From an uncultured Lentisphaerota bacterium (GTDB taxonomy: Bacteria > Verrucomicrobiota > Lentisphaeria > Victivallales > UBA1829): DNA of 64,000 bases. Where the stretch lies: the NCBI GenBank assembly GCA_900320095.1, contig ONQZ01000011.1, positions 1 through 64,000 on the forward strand. The letters are read 5' to 3'. Shown here in pieces: positions 33,221-42,461 of the stretch. Under the pieces are notes generated by a model. The model saw nothing but the letters and a program-made list of their open reading frames with translations, was not told the DNA's origin and searched no databases. Position 1 is the stretch's first letter. Every line of letters starts with the position of its first letter. A program made the translations under genes and the position numbers.

Positions 33221-33733
33221 TCAGATGGGTTGAGGTTGTCTGACGATGCCGCTGCCGGCGCGCAGGACCAGGTTGCCGTGGCAGTAGGCGAGCGCGAGAG
33301 CGTCGGTGGCGTCGTCCGGTATCTGCGAGATGTCAAGTCCGCCGAGGTTCGCCATGATCGCGGCGACCTGGCTTTTGTCGGCTTCGCCGAGTCCGGTCGC
33401 GGCGCGCTTGGCACTCTTCGGAGAGTATTCGAACGCCGGGACCGAGCATTCGGCGAGGGCGGTGATGACGGCGCCCCGGGCGAGGCTCAGGATCATGGCT
33501 GTCTTCACGTTCCGGGAGACGAACGCGGATTCGATGGCGGCGGCCTCGGGCTTGAACGAAGAAACAAGTTCGCGAATGCCTCCGGCGAGACGCCTGAGAC
33601 ATTCGCTGTGGGGCAGGGAGGGCGTGTTGCGGATCAGGCCGCAGTCCAGGATTCGGATCGAACCGCCGGTCCGCATGTCGATCACGCCGTATCCGGTTTT
33701 CCGGATGGCGGTGTCTATGCCGATGATGATCAT
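33221..33733 (-). CDS. ruvC: Crossover junction endodeoxyribonuclease RuvC
   Basis: 170 aa, RNase H-like fold. It resolves Holliday junctions by paired nicks. Catalytic acids sit in IIGIDTAIRKTGYG (Asp), AAIESAFVSRNVKTA (Glu), and the pair in DDATDALALAYCHG (two Asp). Length is standard. It lies 36 bases downstream of the yebC-family gene, the usual order yebC-ruvC. ruvA is in another operon 16 kb away, and ruvB is not present. Confidence 0.95.
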   Translation of the reverse strand: MIIIGIDTAIRKTGYGVIDMRTGGSIRILDCGLIRNTPSLPHSECLRRLAGGIRELVSSFKPEAAAIESAFVSRNVKTAMILSLARGAVITALAECSVPAFEYSPKSAKRAATGLGEADKSQVAAIMANLGGLDISQIPDDATDALALAYCHGNLVLRAGSGIVRQPQPI

Positions 33734-33769
33734 CCGGGACGCCCTCCGTGCTGGGAACGAAGCAGCGTG

Positions 33770-34528
33770 TCAGCCCTGGGCGTCGATCTCGTCGAGGACT
33801 TCGCTGGCGATGTTTTCGTTGGAGTAGACGGCCTGGACATCGTCGAGCTCTTCGAGGCGTTCGACGAGGCGGAGGACCTGCTGCGCCTTGGCGAGTTCGT
33901 TGATGCCGATGGTATTTTCCGGCTTGCGGGTGATCTTGGCCTCGGAGCATTCGATGCCGGCGTCTTCAAGCGCCTTGGCGATGTCGGCGAAGGCTTCCGG
34001 GGCCGCCCAGATCTCGGCGATGCCGTCTTCGGCGGTGATGTCTTCCGCGCCCGCTTCGAGCGTGAGTTCCATCAGCTTGTCCTCGTCGGCGTTTTCGCCT
34101 TCGATGATGAAGTGCGCCTTGCGCTGGAACATCCAGGACACGGCGCCGCTCGCCGCCAGGTTGCCGCCGTTGCGGTCGAACGTCATGCGGACGTCGCCGA
34201 TGGTGCGGTTGCGGTTTTCGGTGAGGCATTCGACGACGAACGCGGTGCCGGCGGGACCGTATCCTTCGTAGGTGATCTCCTCGTAGGCGACGTCGCCGAG
34301 TTCGCCCGCGCCCTTCTTGATGGCGCGTTCGATGTTTTCGCGGGGCATGTTGCTGGCTTTCGCGGAGGCGAGCGCCATGCGGAGCTTAATGTTGGACGCG
34401 GGGTCCTTGCCGCCCTGCTTGGTGGCAACCATGATTTCCTTGGCGAGGCGGGAGAACGCCTGGCCTTTCTTCTTGTCGGTTGCCTCTTTTTTGTGTTTGA
34501 TATTTGCCCATTTACTGTGACCGGACAT
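33770..34528 (-). CDS. yebC: YebC/PmpR-family protein
   Basis: 252 aa with the family hallmark SGHSKWANIKHKKEATDKKK at the N-terminus, the GGKDPASNIKLRMALASAKA helix region and the YEGYGPAGTAFVVECLTENRNRT core. Such proteins were described as transcription regulators and, more recently, as factors that help ribosomes through difficult proline-containing stretches; the role here is not fixed by sequence. It leads the yebC-ruvC-psd-pssA-epimerase operon. Confidence 0.94.
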   Translation of the reverse strand: MSGHSKWANIKHKKEATDKKKGQAFSRLAKEIMVATKQGGKDPASNIKLRMALASAKASNMPRENIERAIKKGAGELGDVAYEEITYEGYGPAGTAFVVECLTENRNRTIGDVRMTFDRNGGNLAASGAVSWMFQRKAHFIIEGENADEDKLMELTLEAGAEDITAEDGIAEIWAAPEAFADIAKALEDAGIECSEAKITRKPENTIGINELAKAQQVLRLVERLEELDDVQAVYSNENIASEVLDEIDAQG

Positions 34529-34580
34529 AATAAATCTCCATTTGTTGCGGGTTTATGAAAACAAAGACACTTATCCTATA

Positions 34581-34608
34581 AATATACCACAGGAAAACCG
34601 ATTGTCAA
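34581..34608 (-). promoter_or_regulatory. Promoter of the yebC-ruvC-psd-pssA operon
   Basis: Minus strand TTGACA (34603-34608), 16 bases, TATATT (34581-34586), about 50 bases before the start. Confidence 0.78.
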
Positions 34609-34624
34609 CTCTTTTTTTCAGCTT

Positions 34625-35653
34625 TCATCGCACCTTTTTTCCGTTTCCGCCCGAATCAGCCTCGGGATGGACCGGATATTTGCAGTCGGCGAGCCGGAAA
34701 TCCGGCGCGGGGAGGGGGCGTCTGGCGAGGAAGTCGCGGCAGAGGCGTTCGGCGTCGTCGAGCTGATCGGGACGCAGCCAGTGGATCGGGCAGCCGTCGT
34801 TCTCGAATTTGCGGAACCAGGAATCCTGGCGTTTCGCGAACTGGCAGATCTTCGCGTAGAGCTGATCGTGCATCTCCTCCATCGTGAGCTGTCCCTGCAG
34901 ATAGCGCGCGAGGTAACGGTATTCGAGGCCGAGGAACTCCATCTTCTCCCAGCTCATGCCCTCCGCGTGGAGACGCTCCGCCTCCTCGACCATGCCGTGC
35001 GCGAGGCGTTCGTCCAGACGCTGGAGGATGCGTGCGCGCGTTTCGGAACGCGGCCGGTAGAGCCCGAGCACGAGGAAGTCGGACGGCGGAAAGGGGCGTT
35101 CCAGGTCGTTCGGCAGTTCGTTCGCGTTTGCCGCGCGGGCGAGCTCGATGGCGCGGATCAGGCGGATGCGGTTGTCGGGTTCGTTCGAGGGGACGGCGCT
35201 CGCCGGGTCGAGTTCGAGCAGAAGCCTGCGGAGCGCGACGGTGTCGAGGCTGCGCAGATACGCGCGGAATTCGGGGACCGGGGCGCCCGGCGCGAGGTGG
35301 TACGAGAAGACCATGCCGTGCAGGTAAAGGGCCGTGCCGCCGACGAACAGCGGGACGCGTCCGTCCGCCTCGGTCTCCTTCACGGCCGCGGCGGCGTCGC
35401 GCAGATATTCGGCGAGGGAATACTCGGCGTCCGGCGGCAGGATGTCGATGAGCTTGTACGGGACGGCTGGCTGTCCGGGCGGGGCGTATTCCGCGAGGTC
35501 CTTGCCGGTCCCGATGTCGAGTCCGCGGTAGATCTGGCGGGAATCGGCGCTGAGGACCGCGGCGCGGATGCGCGCGGCGAGCGCGACGCCGAACGAGGTC
35601 TTGCCGCAGGCGGTCGGGCCGAGCAGGATGATGATGCGATGCCGGGTGTTCAT
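34625..35653 (-). CDS. miaA: tRNA dimethylallyltransferase MiaA
   Basis: 342 aa from the ATG at 35653; an earlier in-frame Met would include 23 residues read from the promoter. It transfers a dimethylallyl group to A37 of tRNAs reading UNN codons. P-loop IILLGPTACGKTSFG, the switch region VLSADSRQIYRGLDIGTGK with substrate Asp, and LFVGGTALYLHGMVF are all clear. The C-terminal region (KRQDSWFRKFENDGCPIHWL) is the tRNA-binding part. It is divergent from lpxC. Confidence 0.95.
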   Translation of the reverse strand: MNTRHRIIILLGPTACGKTSFGVALAARIRAAVLSADSRQIYRGLDIGTGKDLAEYAPPGQPAVPYKLIDILPPDAEYSLAEYLRDAAAAVKETEADGRVPLFVGGTALYLHGMVFSYHLAPGAPVPEFRAYLRSLDTVALRRLLLELDPASAVPSNEPDNRIRLIRAIELARAANANELPNDLERPFPPSDFLVLGLYRPRSETRARILQRLDERLAHGMVEEAERLHAEGMSWEKMEFLGLEYRYLARYLQGQLTMEEMHDQLYAKICQFAKRQDSWFRKFENDGCPIHWLRPDQLDDAERLCRDFLARRPLPAPDFRLADCKYPVHPEADSGGNGKKVR

Positions 35654-35709
35654 GGGCGGAAAATCTCCGAAAATGGCGCAAAAATGAAAAAAAACACAAC
35701 TTTCTTTAT

Positions 35710-35737
35710 AATATAGCGCCATTTCGACTGGTAATCA
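35710..35737 (-). promoter_or_regulatory. Possible promoter of miaA
   Basis: Minus strand TATATT at 35710-35715 with a weak TGATTA -35 (35732-35737) at 16 bases. For lpxC on the plus strand only a TAAATT (35751-35756) without a good -35 is seen. Confidence 0.4.
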
Positions 35738-35808
35738 CGCGAAAAAGCGCTAAATTACAGAGAAAAAAGTTTTTTTCCGTAACTAACCATGAGATTTTGA
35801 GAAAAACC

Positions 35809-36663
35809 ATGCCGAAACAGAATACCGTGAAAGGCGCGGCCGTCGTCAAGGGCATCGCCCTGCATACCGGGGCCCGCGCCACGCTCCGAATCCTTCCCGC
35901 ACCGCCTGAAACCGGAATCGTGTTCCGCCGCATCGACATGCCCGGCGCGCCCGAGGTCCTGGCGAACGCCCGGAACGTGATCGACGTGCGCCGCGCGACC
36001 ACGATCGCGTCCCGAACGACCGGGGCGTTCGTGGTGACCGTGGAGCACATCATGTCCTCCCTGCATGCCGCGTGCGTGGACAACGCCTATATCGAGATGG
36101 ACGGCCCGGAGCCGCCGATCGCCGACGGAAGCGCGAAGCCGTATTTCGAGGGGATCATGGAGGCCGGGCTTCAGGAACAGGACGCCGAGGCGCATTTCTG
36201 GACCGCGAAGGCTCCTGTCGTGTTCGAGGAAGGCTCCGCGATGCTCGCGCTGCTGCCCGCCGACGACCTGCGGATCTCGTTCACCACGCAGTTCGGCTAC
36301 AGCGACCTCGACACGCAGTTCTTCTCCTGCCAGGTCACGCCCGAAAACTTCCGGAACGAACTGGAGGGCGCACGCACGTTCTGCCCGTACAAGGAGCTGG
36401 AACAGGTCATCGCCGCCGGTCTCGCGAAGGGCGGCAGCCTCGACAACGCCATCATCCTGCACGACGGCGCGCTGATCTGCAAGGACGGCCTGCGCTACCC
36501 GAACGAACTCGTCCGCCACAAGATCATGGATATGATCGGGGACCTGTATCTGGTCGGCAAGCGCGTCCATGCGCACGTCATGTCGGTCAAGTCCGGCCAC
36601 CCGACCCACTGCAAACTCGCCGCGCTCATGCTCGAACAGGAAGCCGCGGCGGCCACAAAGTAA
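35809..36663 (+). CDS. lpxC: UDP-3-O-acyl-N-acetylglucosamine deacetylase LpxC
   Basis: 284 aa. Zinc amidase for the committed step of lipid A synthesis, so the organism should have lipopolysaccharide. Zinc ligands are all present: His in VVTVEHIMSSLHA, and His plus Asp in LVRHKIMDMIGDLYLVG. The catalytic His is in SVKSGHPTHCKLAA and the substrate Gly region in GIALHTGARATL. A TTG four codons upstream is an alternative start; no strong Shine-Dalgarno is seen. In some phyla LpxC is fused to FabZ; here the FabZ-like gene follows as a separate frame 19 bases later. Confidence 0.95.
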   Translation: MPKQNTVKGAAVVKGIALHTGARATLRILPAPPETGIVFRRIDMPGAPEVLANARNVIDVRRATTIASRTTGAFVVTVEHIMSSLHAACVDNAYIEMDGPEPPIADGSAKPYFEGIMEAGLQEQDAEAHFWTAKAPVVFEEGSAMLALLPADDLRISFTTQFGYSDLDTQFFSCQVTPENFRNELEGARTFCPYKELEQVIAAGLAKGGSLDNAIILHDGALICKDGLRYPNELVRHKIMDMIGDLYLVGKRVHAHVMSVKSGHPTHCKLAALMLEQEAAAATK

Positions 36664-36682
36664 ACGAAAAGGAGACAAAACG

Positions 36683-37606
36683 ATGAAACCCGATACGATT
36701 CTTTCCGTCCGCGACCTCCGGTCGATCCTGCCCGTTTCGCTTGATTACCTCATGCTCGAACGCGTGAAGGTGATCGACGAAGACCATCTCGTCGGCTGGC
36801 GCAACCTCACGATCGGCGACCAGTTCTTCCAGGGGCATTTCCCCGGACGCCCGATCGTGCCCGGCGTGCTTCAGGTGGAGGCCATGGCGCAGCTCGCGGA
36901 GCTCGCGGTCCGGGAACGCCTCGACCCGCAGGGCGTGCTTGACATCTACGTGAAGAGCATCCGCAACGTGAAGTTCCGCCGCCCGAACGTTCCCGGCGAC
37001 CGCATGTTCGTCGAAGTCGCGGTCAACGGGATCGCGGACGGCGAGGCCAAGCTCAGCGGGACCGTGAAGAACAGCGGCGGGCTCGCCTGCCAGGCCGAAC
37101 TCGTGATGGCGGTGCGCGAACGCGTGCTGTCGATCCCCGAGCCGCCGCCGTTCGGCGAGTTCGACAAGAAGGACGACGATCCGCGCGACGTCTCCTCGGT
37201 CATGGACATCATCCCGCACCGGTATCCGTTCCTGTACGTCGACTACGTGTCGAAGCTCGAAGAGACCCGCGTGACGGCGGTGAAGAACCTCGGCCACACC
37301 GAGCCGCCGATCCGCACCTACTCCGACGGCTACATGGTGCTGTCGAATTCGGTCCAGTCGGAGATCATCGCCCAGTCCGGCGCGCTTCTCCTGCTCGGGC
37401 ATGAAGCCAACAAGAACAAGCTCGCGCTGTTCATGGGCATCGAGTCCGCCGAGTTCAAGGCCCCCGTCTTCCCCGGCGACCAGCTCGTCATGGTCCTGGA
37501 GCTGCCGAACCTCACGCGCAAATTCGGCAAGGGCCACGGCACGCTCGCCATCGGCGACCGCGTCGTTACGGAGCTTTCCATGGCGTTCGCGCTCGTCGAC
37601 AAATAA
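36683..37606 (+). CDS. Tandem double-hotdog FabZ-like 3-hydroxyacyl-ACP dehydratase
   Basis: 307 aa, about twice the length of FabZ (about 150 aa), behind GGAG at 9 bases. Domain 1 (residues about 5-150) has the catalytic block GHFPGRPIVPGVLQVEAMAQ with His and Glu, but its N-terminus reads Leu-Pro-Val-Ser-Leu-Asp-Tyr instead of Leu-Pro-His-Arg-Tyr-Pro-Phe. Domain 2 (about 170-305) has the N-terminal IIPHRYPFLYVDYV motif. It lacks the His-Phe-Pro-Gly catalytic loop, keeping only the Glu region as SEIIAQSGALLLL. The two halves therefore complement each other. The expected reaction is dehydration of 3-hydroxyacyl-ACP. Position after lpxC suggests supply of lipid A acyl chains. Confidence 0.88.
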   Translation: MKPDTILSVRDLRSILPVSLDYLMLERVKVIDEDHLVGWRNLTIGDQFFQGHFPGRPIVPGVLQVEAMAQLAELAVRERLDPQGVLDIYVKSIRNVKFRRPNVPGDRMFVEVAVNGIADGEAKLSGTVKNSGGLACQAELVMAVRERVLSIPEPPPFGEFDKKDDDPRDVSSVMDIIPHRYPFLYVDYVSKLEETRVTAVKNLGHTEPPIRTYSDGYMVLSNSVQSEIIAQSGALLLLGHEANKNKLALFMGIESAEFKAPVFPGDQLVMVLELPNLTRKFGKGHGTLAIGDRVVTELSMAFALVDK

Positions 37607-37621
37607 GCGGAAGCCGAATTG

Positions 37622-37647
37622 AACGGGCGGTCCGGCACCGTCCGTTT
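37622..37647 (+). terminator. Hairpin between the FabZ-like gene and cpaB
   Basis: A 10-bp stem (37622-37631 with 37637-37646, one G-U pair) and only a short T tail. It may attenuate rather than end transcription into the Tad genes. Confidence 0.45.
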
Positions 37648-37682
37648 CCCCCTGAAATCAAGTCCAAACAGGAGACCCGATA

Positions 37683-38501
37683 ATGAGACAGAAAATTCTG
37701 ATGCTGGCGGCGGTGTTTTTCGGCGTGCTGGCGTTCATCTTCACCTACCAGCAGATCAAACAGGAACGCAGCAAGATCATGAACAGCGCCGTCCGGGTCC
37801 GCCTGATCAGGATGAAGTCCGACGTGTCCGAGGGCGACAAGCTCATGGAGTCGGACATTGAGATGTACGAGGCGATGCGGTTCGTCAACGCCGCCGCCAA
37901 TACGCTCGAGATCCCGTGGGACCGCCGCTCCGACGTGATCGGATCGCCGGTGCGTTCCGTGGTCAGGAAAGGCGACATCCTCACCTGGCGCGATTTCAAG
38001 CAGGTCTTCACGAAGGAACGCACGGGGCTTCCCGCCCAGACTCGTTCCGGCTGGCGCGCGATCTCGATCCCGGTCAGCCAGGTCTCCTCGGTTTCCGGCC
38101 TCATCCGCCCGAACAACTTCGTCGACGTGATCGGCACGTTCCATTTCCCCGACACCAAGGGCGATTCCTCGCTCGACACGGTCACGATGACGATCCTCCA
38201 GCGCGTCAAGGTGCTCGCCACCGGCGCGGACATCGGCTACGCGCAGCAGAACGGCGCACAGGCCAACGCCTCCGCCATGGGGCGTTCCTACAGTACCGTC
38301 ACGCTCGAGCTGACCCCGAAAGAGGTCGAGATGATCATTTTCGCGCAGCAGAAAGGTTCGCTGACGCTGTCCCTGCGCAGCTACGAAGACCCGAACATTA
38401 CGACCGACGTCCAGAGCGTCGACTGGGCCTATCTCCAGCAGCACATCAAGGAATACACGTCGGAACGCGAGCAGCTGCTTAAGAAAACGTCCGGATACTG
38501 A
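37683..38501 (+). CDS. cpaB: Flp pilus assembly protein CpaB (RcpC)
   Basis: 272 aa. An N-terminal signal anchor (residues 5-23) is followed by an SAF domain (about 45-115, with VRVRLIRMKSDVSEGDKLMESDI) and the RcpC/CpaB domain (RAISIPVSQVSSVSGLIRPNNFVDVIGTF). It works in the periplasm around the Tad secretin channel. GGAG lies 8 bases before the ATG. It is the first gene of the Tad set. No secretin (CpaC) follows it, which is unusual. Confidence 0.92.
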   Translation: MRQKILMLAAVFFGVLAFIFTYQQIKQERSKIMNSAVRVRLIRMKSDVSEGDKLMESDIEMYEAMRFVNAAANTLEIPWDRRSDVIGSPVRSVVRKGDILTWRDFKQVFTKERTGLPAQTRSGWRAISIPVSQVSSVSGLIRPNNFVDVIGTFHFPDTKGDSSLDTVTMTILQRVKVLATGADIGYAQQNGAQANASAMGRSYSTVTLELTPKEVEMIIFAQQKGSLTLSLRSYEDPNITTDVQSVDWAYLQQHIKEYTSEREQLLKKTSGY

Positions 38502-38522
38502 TCCGGGCAAGGAGTTCCTTCC

Positions 38523-40235
38523 ATGGTCCAAGTCATTCTGAAAATGCCCGGACAGCCGGACTCCCCGCTGAGCATCCCGCCGGGACAGTACCAGGTCGGT
38601 TCCTCGGAAGCGGTGCCGATCCAGCTGCCGTTCGTGGGCGTCTCGAAGCTCCACTGCGTGCTTCAGGCCTCGGAGTCCACGCTCCGCATCGCCGACCTCG
38701 GCAGTTCCAACGGTACCTACCTGAACGGACAGCGCGTCGGGCGCGAGTTCGTGAACGTGCCCGCGGACAGCGACATTGAGATCGGCTCCGTCCATATTCA
38801 TGTCGGCGCGATCCGGCCGGAAGCAAAGCCGGTCAGCACCAGGTCCATGCCGCCGCCTCAAGCATCCGCTCCGGCGGATCCCGAACAGCAGTACCACAGC
38901 CGCATCCTCGCGGTCAGCGGCATCCCGATGTCGGCGCGTCCGCTCGTGCAGGAGATCAAGAAGCAGGCGCACGCCGAGCTTCTGGTCCGGCTGAACATGA
39001 AACGCCTCGCGCTCAACAGCGTCTCGGAAAACGACCTGGAGGAGAAGGCGCGGACGACCATCCACGAGATCCTGAACGAGCTTTCCATCCCGCTGCCGGA
39101 AGGCGTCACGCAGGAGAAGATCGAAAACGAGCTTTACCACGAGGCGATCGGACTGGGGCCGCTGGAAGACCTCATCGCGCGCGATGACATCACCGAAATC
39201 ATGGTCAACGGCCCCGACAACGTCTACGTCGAACACAAGGGCGTGCTGTACAAGACCGATACCGCGTTCGCCGACGACCACCAGGTGCTCGCCGCCATCG
39301 ACCGCATCGTCTCCCCGCTCGGACGCCGCATCGACGAAAGCTCGCCGATGGTGGACGCCCGCCTCAAGGACGGATCCCGCGTGAACGCGATCATCCCGCC
39401 GCTTTCCCTGGTCGGCCCCTCGATCACGATCCGTAAATTTGCGAAAACGCCCCTCACGGTGGAGAACCTGATCTCCTACGGCTCCATCACCGCCGAGATC
39501 GCGCATTTCCTGGACGTCTGCGTGAAGATCCGCAAGAACATCCTGATCTCCGGCGGCACGGGTTCCGGCAAGACGACCCTGCTGAACATCCTGAGCGGCT
39601 ATCTGCCGGCGAAGGAACGCATCATCACCATCGAAGACGCCGCCGAACTCCAGCTGAGGCAGGAACACCTCGTGCGCCTGGAATCGCGCCCCGCCAACAT
39701 CGAAGGCAAGGGCGAGGTCACGATCCGCGACCTGGTGCGAAACTCCCTGCGTATGCGTCCCGACCGGATCGTCATCGGCGAATGCCGCGGCGGCGAGGCG
39801 CTTGACATGCTCCAGGCGATGAACACCGGCCACGACGGCTCCCTGACCACCATCCACGCCAACTCCCCGCGCGATGCGCTCGCCCGCCTCGAAACTCTTG
39901 TCCTGATGGCGGGCTTCGACCTGCCTCTGCGCGCCATCCGTGAACAGATCGCGTCCGCCATCTCCATCATCGTGCAGATCAACCGCGAGAAGGACGGCAG
40001 CCGCAAGGTGGTCTGCGTGAGCGAGATCACCAAGATGGAGGGCGACATCATCACCATGCAGGACCTCTTCACGTTCAAGCAGGACGGCTGGGGCGAGGAC
40101 GGGCGTCTGCTCGGCCATTTCGAGCCCACCGGGGCGATCCCGACCTTCATCGAGGACATCCGCCGCGCGAACCTCGACCTGGATATTTCCATGTTCACGC
40201 CGCCGAAAAAGCCCGGCATGAGGGGAGGCGTGTGA
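38523..40235 (+). CDS. cpaF: FHA domain-CpaF/TadA fusion: Tad pilus assembly ATPase
   Basis: 570 aa. Residues about 15-95 are a forkhead-associated domain with the phosphothreonine-binding pattern Gly-Ser-Ser, VSKLHCVLQ and [11 protein letters not shown]. After a Pro/Ala linker comes the secretion ATPase CpaF/Tad[19 protein letters not shown], Walker A in [14 protein letters not shown], the Asp box [13 protein letters not shown], Walker B near [16 protein letters not shown] and the His box [15 protein letters not shown]. It powers pilin assembly through TadB and TadC. A fused FHA suggests control by Ser/Thr phosphorylation; FHA-like N-termini on CpaF are known in some lineages but are not the rule. 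Confidence 0.93.
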   Translation: MVQVILKMPGQPDSPLSIPPGQYQVGSSEAVPIQLPFVGVSKLHCVLQASESTLRIADLGSSNGTYLNGQRVGREFVNVPADSDIEIGSVHIHVGAIRPEAKPVSTRSMPPPQASAPADPEQQYHSRILAVSGIPMSARPLVQEIKKQAHAELLVRLNMKRLALNSVSENDLEEKARTTIHEILNELSIPLPEGVTQEKIENELYHEAIGLGPLEDLIARDDITEIMVNGPDNVYVEHKGVLYKTDTAFADDHQVLAAIDRIVSPLGRRIDESSPMVDARLKDGSRVNAIIPPLSLVGPSITIRKFAKTPLTVENLISYGSITAEIAHFLDVCVKIRKNILISGGTGSGKTTLLNILSGYLPAKERIITIEDAAELQLRQEHLVRLESRPANIEGKGEVTIRDLVRNSLRMRPDRIVIGECRGGEALDMLQAMNTGHDGSLTTIHANSPRDALARLETLVLMAGFDLPLRAIREQIASAISIIVQINREKDGSRKVVCVSEITKMEGDIITMQDLFTFKQDGWGEDGRLLGHFEPTGAIPTFIEDIRRANLDLDISMFTPPKKPGMRGGV

Positions 40236-40236
40236 G

Positions 40237-41136
40237 ATGATGAACTTCATCTTCGACAACATGTATCTGCTGGCGTCGGTCTGCGCCGGTCTTTGCGCGC
40301 TCTTCGCCACGTTCGTGATCGTGGAGTTTACGTCCTACACCTCGGCGCGCTACAGGGAGCGTTTCCTCGCCGAGGCCGCGGTCGAGCTGGACGACGTTCT
40401 GCTTCAGCTGCCCCCGAGCCGGGTCCTGGACCTGAGCATCGCGATCGCCGCCGTCTCGTTCATCCTGTTCGGCGGCCTGAGCTCGTTCCTGTCGGACGAG
40501 GTCAACTGGATCCGCACGATCGCGATCGGCACGGTTTCGGCCGTCGTCGCGTTTCTTGCGCCGCGTTTTTACCTCCGGGCGCTGAAAAAACAGCGTCTTG
40601 CCAAGTTCAACGAACAGCTGGAAGACGCGCTCCTCTCCATGAGCAGCGCTCTGAAGGCCGGATTCAGCATCACGCAGGCGCTGGAAAACGTCGCCTCGGA
40701 GAACCGTTATCCGATTTCATTCGAATTCACGCTGCTCCTTCAGGAACTCCGCCTCGGCGTGCAGTTCGACGCCGCGCTCCGCAAGATGGCGGACCGTCTG
40801 GAGTCGCAGGATTTCGAGCTTGTGGCGGTGGCGATCATCACGGCGCGCCAGACCGGCGGCGAGCTGACCAGCGTGCTGGAGGAGCTTGCCGGCGTGATCC
40901 GCGAACGCATGCGCATCATGCAGCGCGTGCGTGCCCTGACTTCCCAGGGGCGCATGCAGGCGTGGCTGATCGCGTCCGTGCCATTCGTGCTGATGTTTGC
41001 GATGATGCGCCTCGCGCCCGACCTGATGGACGCATTTTTCGGGTCGCTGGTCGGGATCGCGGTGCTCGCGGCGGTCGTGGTCATGGTCGTCTGCGGGTTC
41101 CTGTGGATTCGCAGGATCACGACGATCGACGTATAA
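40237..41136 (+). CDS. tadB: Tad pilus inner-membrane protein TadB
   Basis: 299 aa, type II secretion F-domain protein. A hydrophobic N-terminal helix is followed by helices at about residues 65-85 and 95-112. The cytoplasmic F domain ([25 protein letters not shown] onward, with [24 protein letters not shown]) precedes two C-terminal helices. It forms the membrane platform with TadC under the CpaF ATPase. It starts 1 base after the cpaF stop. Two adjacent Met codons open the gene, either of which could be the start. Confidence 0.92.
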   Translation: MMNFIFDNMYLLASVCAGLCALFATFVIVEFTSYTSARYRERFLAEAAVELDDVLLQLPPSRVLDLSIAIAAVSFILFGGLSSFLSDEVNWIRTIAIGTVSAVVAFLAPRFYLRALKKQRLAKFNEQLEDALLSMSSALKAGFSITQALENVASENRYPISFEFTLLLQELRLGVQFDAALRKMADRLESQDFELVAVAIITARQTGGELTSVLEELAGVIRERMRIMQRVRALTSQGRMQAWLIASVPFVLMFAMMRLAPDLMDAFFGSLVGIAVLAAVVVMVVCGFLWIRRITTIDV

Positions 41137-41148
41137 GGAGGACGGGAT

Positions 41149-42027
41149 ATGGATCAGATTTTTATGCTTCTGGCAAGTGTTTTCGCCGGGCTGTGCGCCG
41201 CCTCCATCGTGCTGCTCGTGGCGGAGATGGTGTCCGCGATCGACGTCGAAAAGGCGCAGTTCGGCGAGGACGCCCGGCCGATCCCGGTGCTGTTCCGCAT
41301 CTTCCTGCCGTTCTCGCCGAACTTCCGGCGGCTCTGCGAATCGGAATCGCTCGGCGGAACGATGAAGAAACTGCGCGAGCAGCTTGCGATGGCGGGCTAC
41401 GAACAGGCGCTGACCGCCGAACAGTTCATGACCGTGCGTATTCTTCTCGGCGCGTTCGGCGTGTTTTTTACAATCCTCTTCTTCGCCGCGAACAACGCGA
41501 TGGCGGGGATCCTGGTACTGCTCTGCTCTGTGCTGTATCCGCAGGTATGGCTCAGAAAGCTGGTCGCGAAACGCCATTTACAGATACTGAAAGCCCTGCC
41601 GAACGTGCTGGACCTGCTGACGCTGTCCGTCGAGGCGGGCAAGGACTTCGTGACGGCACTGCGCGACATCCTGAGCCGTCGCGCTCCGGACGAGCTCGGA
41701 CTGGAACTCCGCAAGGCGCTCCATGAGATCCAGCTCGGCAAGCCGCGCCATACCGCCCTGAAGGAGATGACGCAGCGTGTCCGCCAGCCCGAACTGACCA
41801 GCGTCCTGAACGCGATCGTGCAGTCTGACGAACTTGGCGTGAGCATCGGCCAGGTCCTGCGGATCCAGGCGGAACAGCTCCGCGCGAAACGGTTCGCGCG
41901 CGCCGAGAAGCTCGCGAGCGAGGCCCCCGTGAAGATCCTGTTCCCCGTGGCGCTGCTGATCTTCCCCGCCGTGTTCACCGTAGTCATTGCGCCGATGCTG
42001 ATGCGCGCACTGGAGATGTTCAAGTGA
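41149..42027 (+). CDS. tadC: Tad pilus inner-membrane protein TadC
   Basis: 292 aa, second F-domain platform protein. It has an N-terminal helix (residues 3-23), two central helices (about 95-140), the F domain (ALPNVLDLLTLSVEAGKDFVTALRDIL, then QSDELGVSIGQVLRIQAEQL), and a terminal helix. GGAGG lies about 8 bases before the ATG. The next gene overlaps by 4 bases. Confidence 0.92.
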   Translation: MDQIFMLLASVFAGLCAASIVLLVAEMVSAIDVEKAQFGEDARPIPVLFRIFLPFSPNFRRLCESESLGGTMKKLREQLAMAGYEQALTAEQFMTVRILLGAFGVFFTILFFAANNAMAGILVLLCSVLYPQVWLRKLVAKRHLQILKALPNVLDLLTLSVEAGKDFVTALRDILSRRAPDELGLELRKALHEIQLGKPRHTALKEMTQRVRQPELTSVLNAIVQSDELGVSIGQVLRIQAEQLRAKRFARAEKLASEAPVKILFPVALLIFPAVFTVVIAPMLMRALEMFK

Positions 42028-42461
42028 TCCGGAACCTGACCAGACAGACCGTGCTGTCCTACCGGACCTTCCATGCCGTGTCGTTCGGCGACCGCCTGCG
42101 GGGGATGATCGGACGCCCGTTCGAGCAGATCGGGATCGACGCCATGGTCTTCCCGGCATGTTCCAGCATCCATACGTTTTTTATGACGTTTCCCATAGAC
42201 GTGATCTTCCTCGGCGCGGACAACACCGTCCTCGCGACGTATCCGGACTGCCGCCCCTGGCGTCCGGTCATCCTGTGCAGAGGAGCGCAGTCTGTGATCG
42301 AGCTTCCCGCGGGCGCGCTCGCGCACACGGGGACGACGCCGGGCGACCGCCTGGACCTGAACGCCGAGACGGTCCCGCCCGGGAAACGGAGCAAGTATTC
42401 CACTCGTACCGCCGGGGAACAAAGCACCGTGTGCCCCAGCAAGGAGAATCCGACAGTATGA
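42024..42461 (+). CDS. DUF192 protein
   Basis: 145 aa. The DUF192 domain covers residues about 5-110, with the family features SFGDRLRGMIGRP, SIHTFFMTFPIDVIFLGAD and a closing VIELPAGALAHTGTTPGDRL. DUF192 proteins are small beta-rich proteins of unknown biochemical role, often exported; this one lacks a signal peptide. DUF192 genes are repeatedly seen beside Tad genes, so a link with pilus assembly or pilin handling is likely though unproved. The last 30 residues are disordered. It overlaps both neighbours by 4 bases. Confidence 0.85.
   Translation: MIRNLTRQTVLSYRTFHAVSFGDRLRGMIGRPFEQIGIDAMVFPACSSIHTFFMTFPIDVIFLGADNTVLATYPDCRPWRPVILCRGAQSVIELPAGALAHTGTTPGDRLDLNAETVPPGKRSKYSTRTAGEQSTVCPSKENPTV

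Noticed and set aside
37566-40310. Long minus-strand frame opposite cpaB and cpaF
   Set aside because: The plus-strand proteins show complete family motifs; the antisense translation is featureless.
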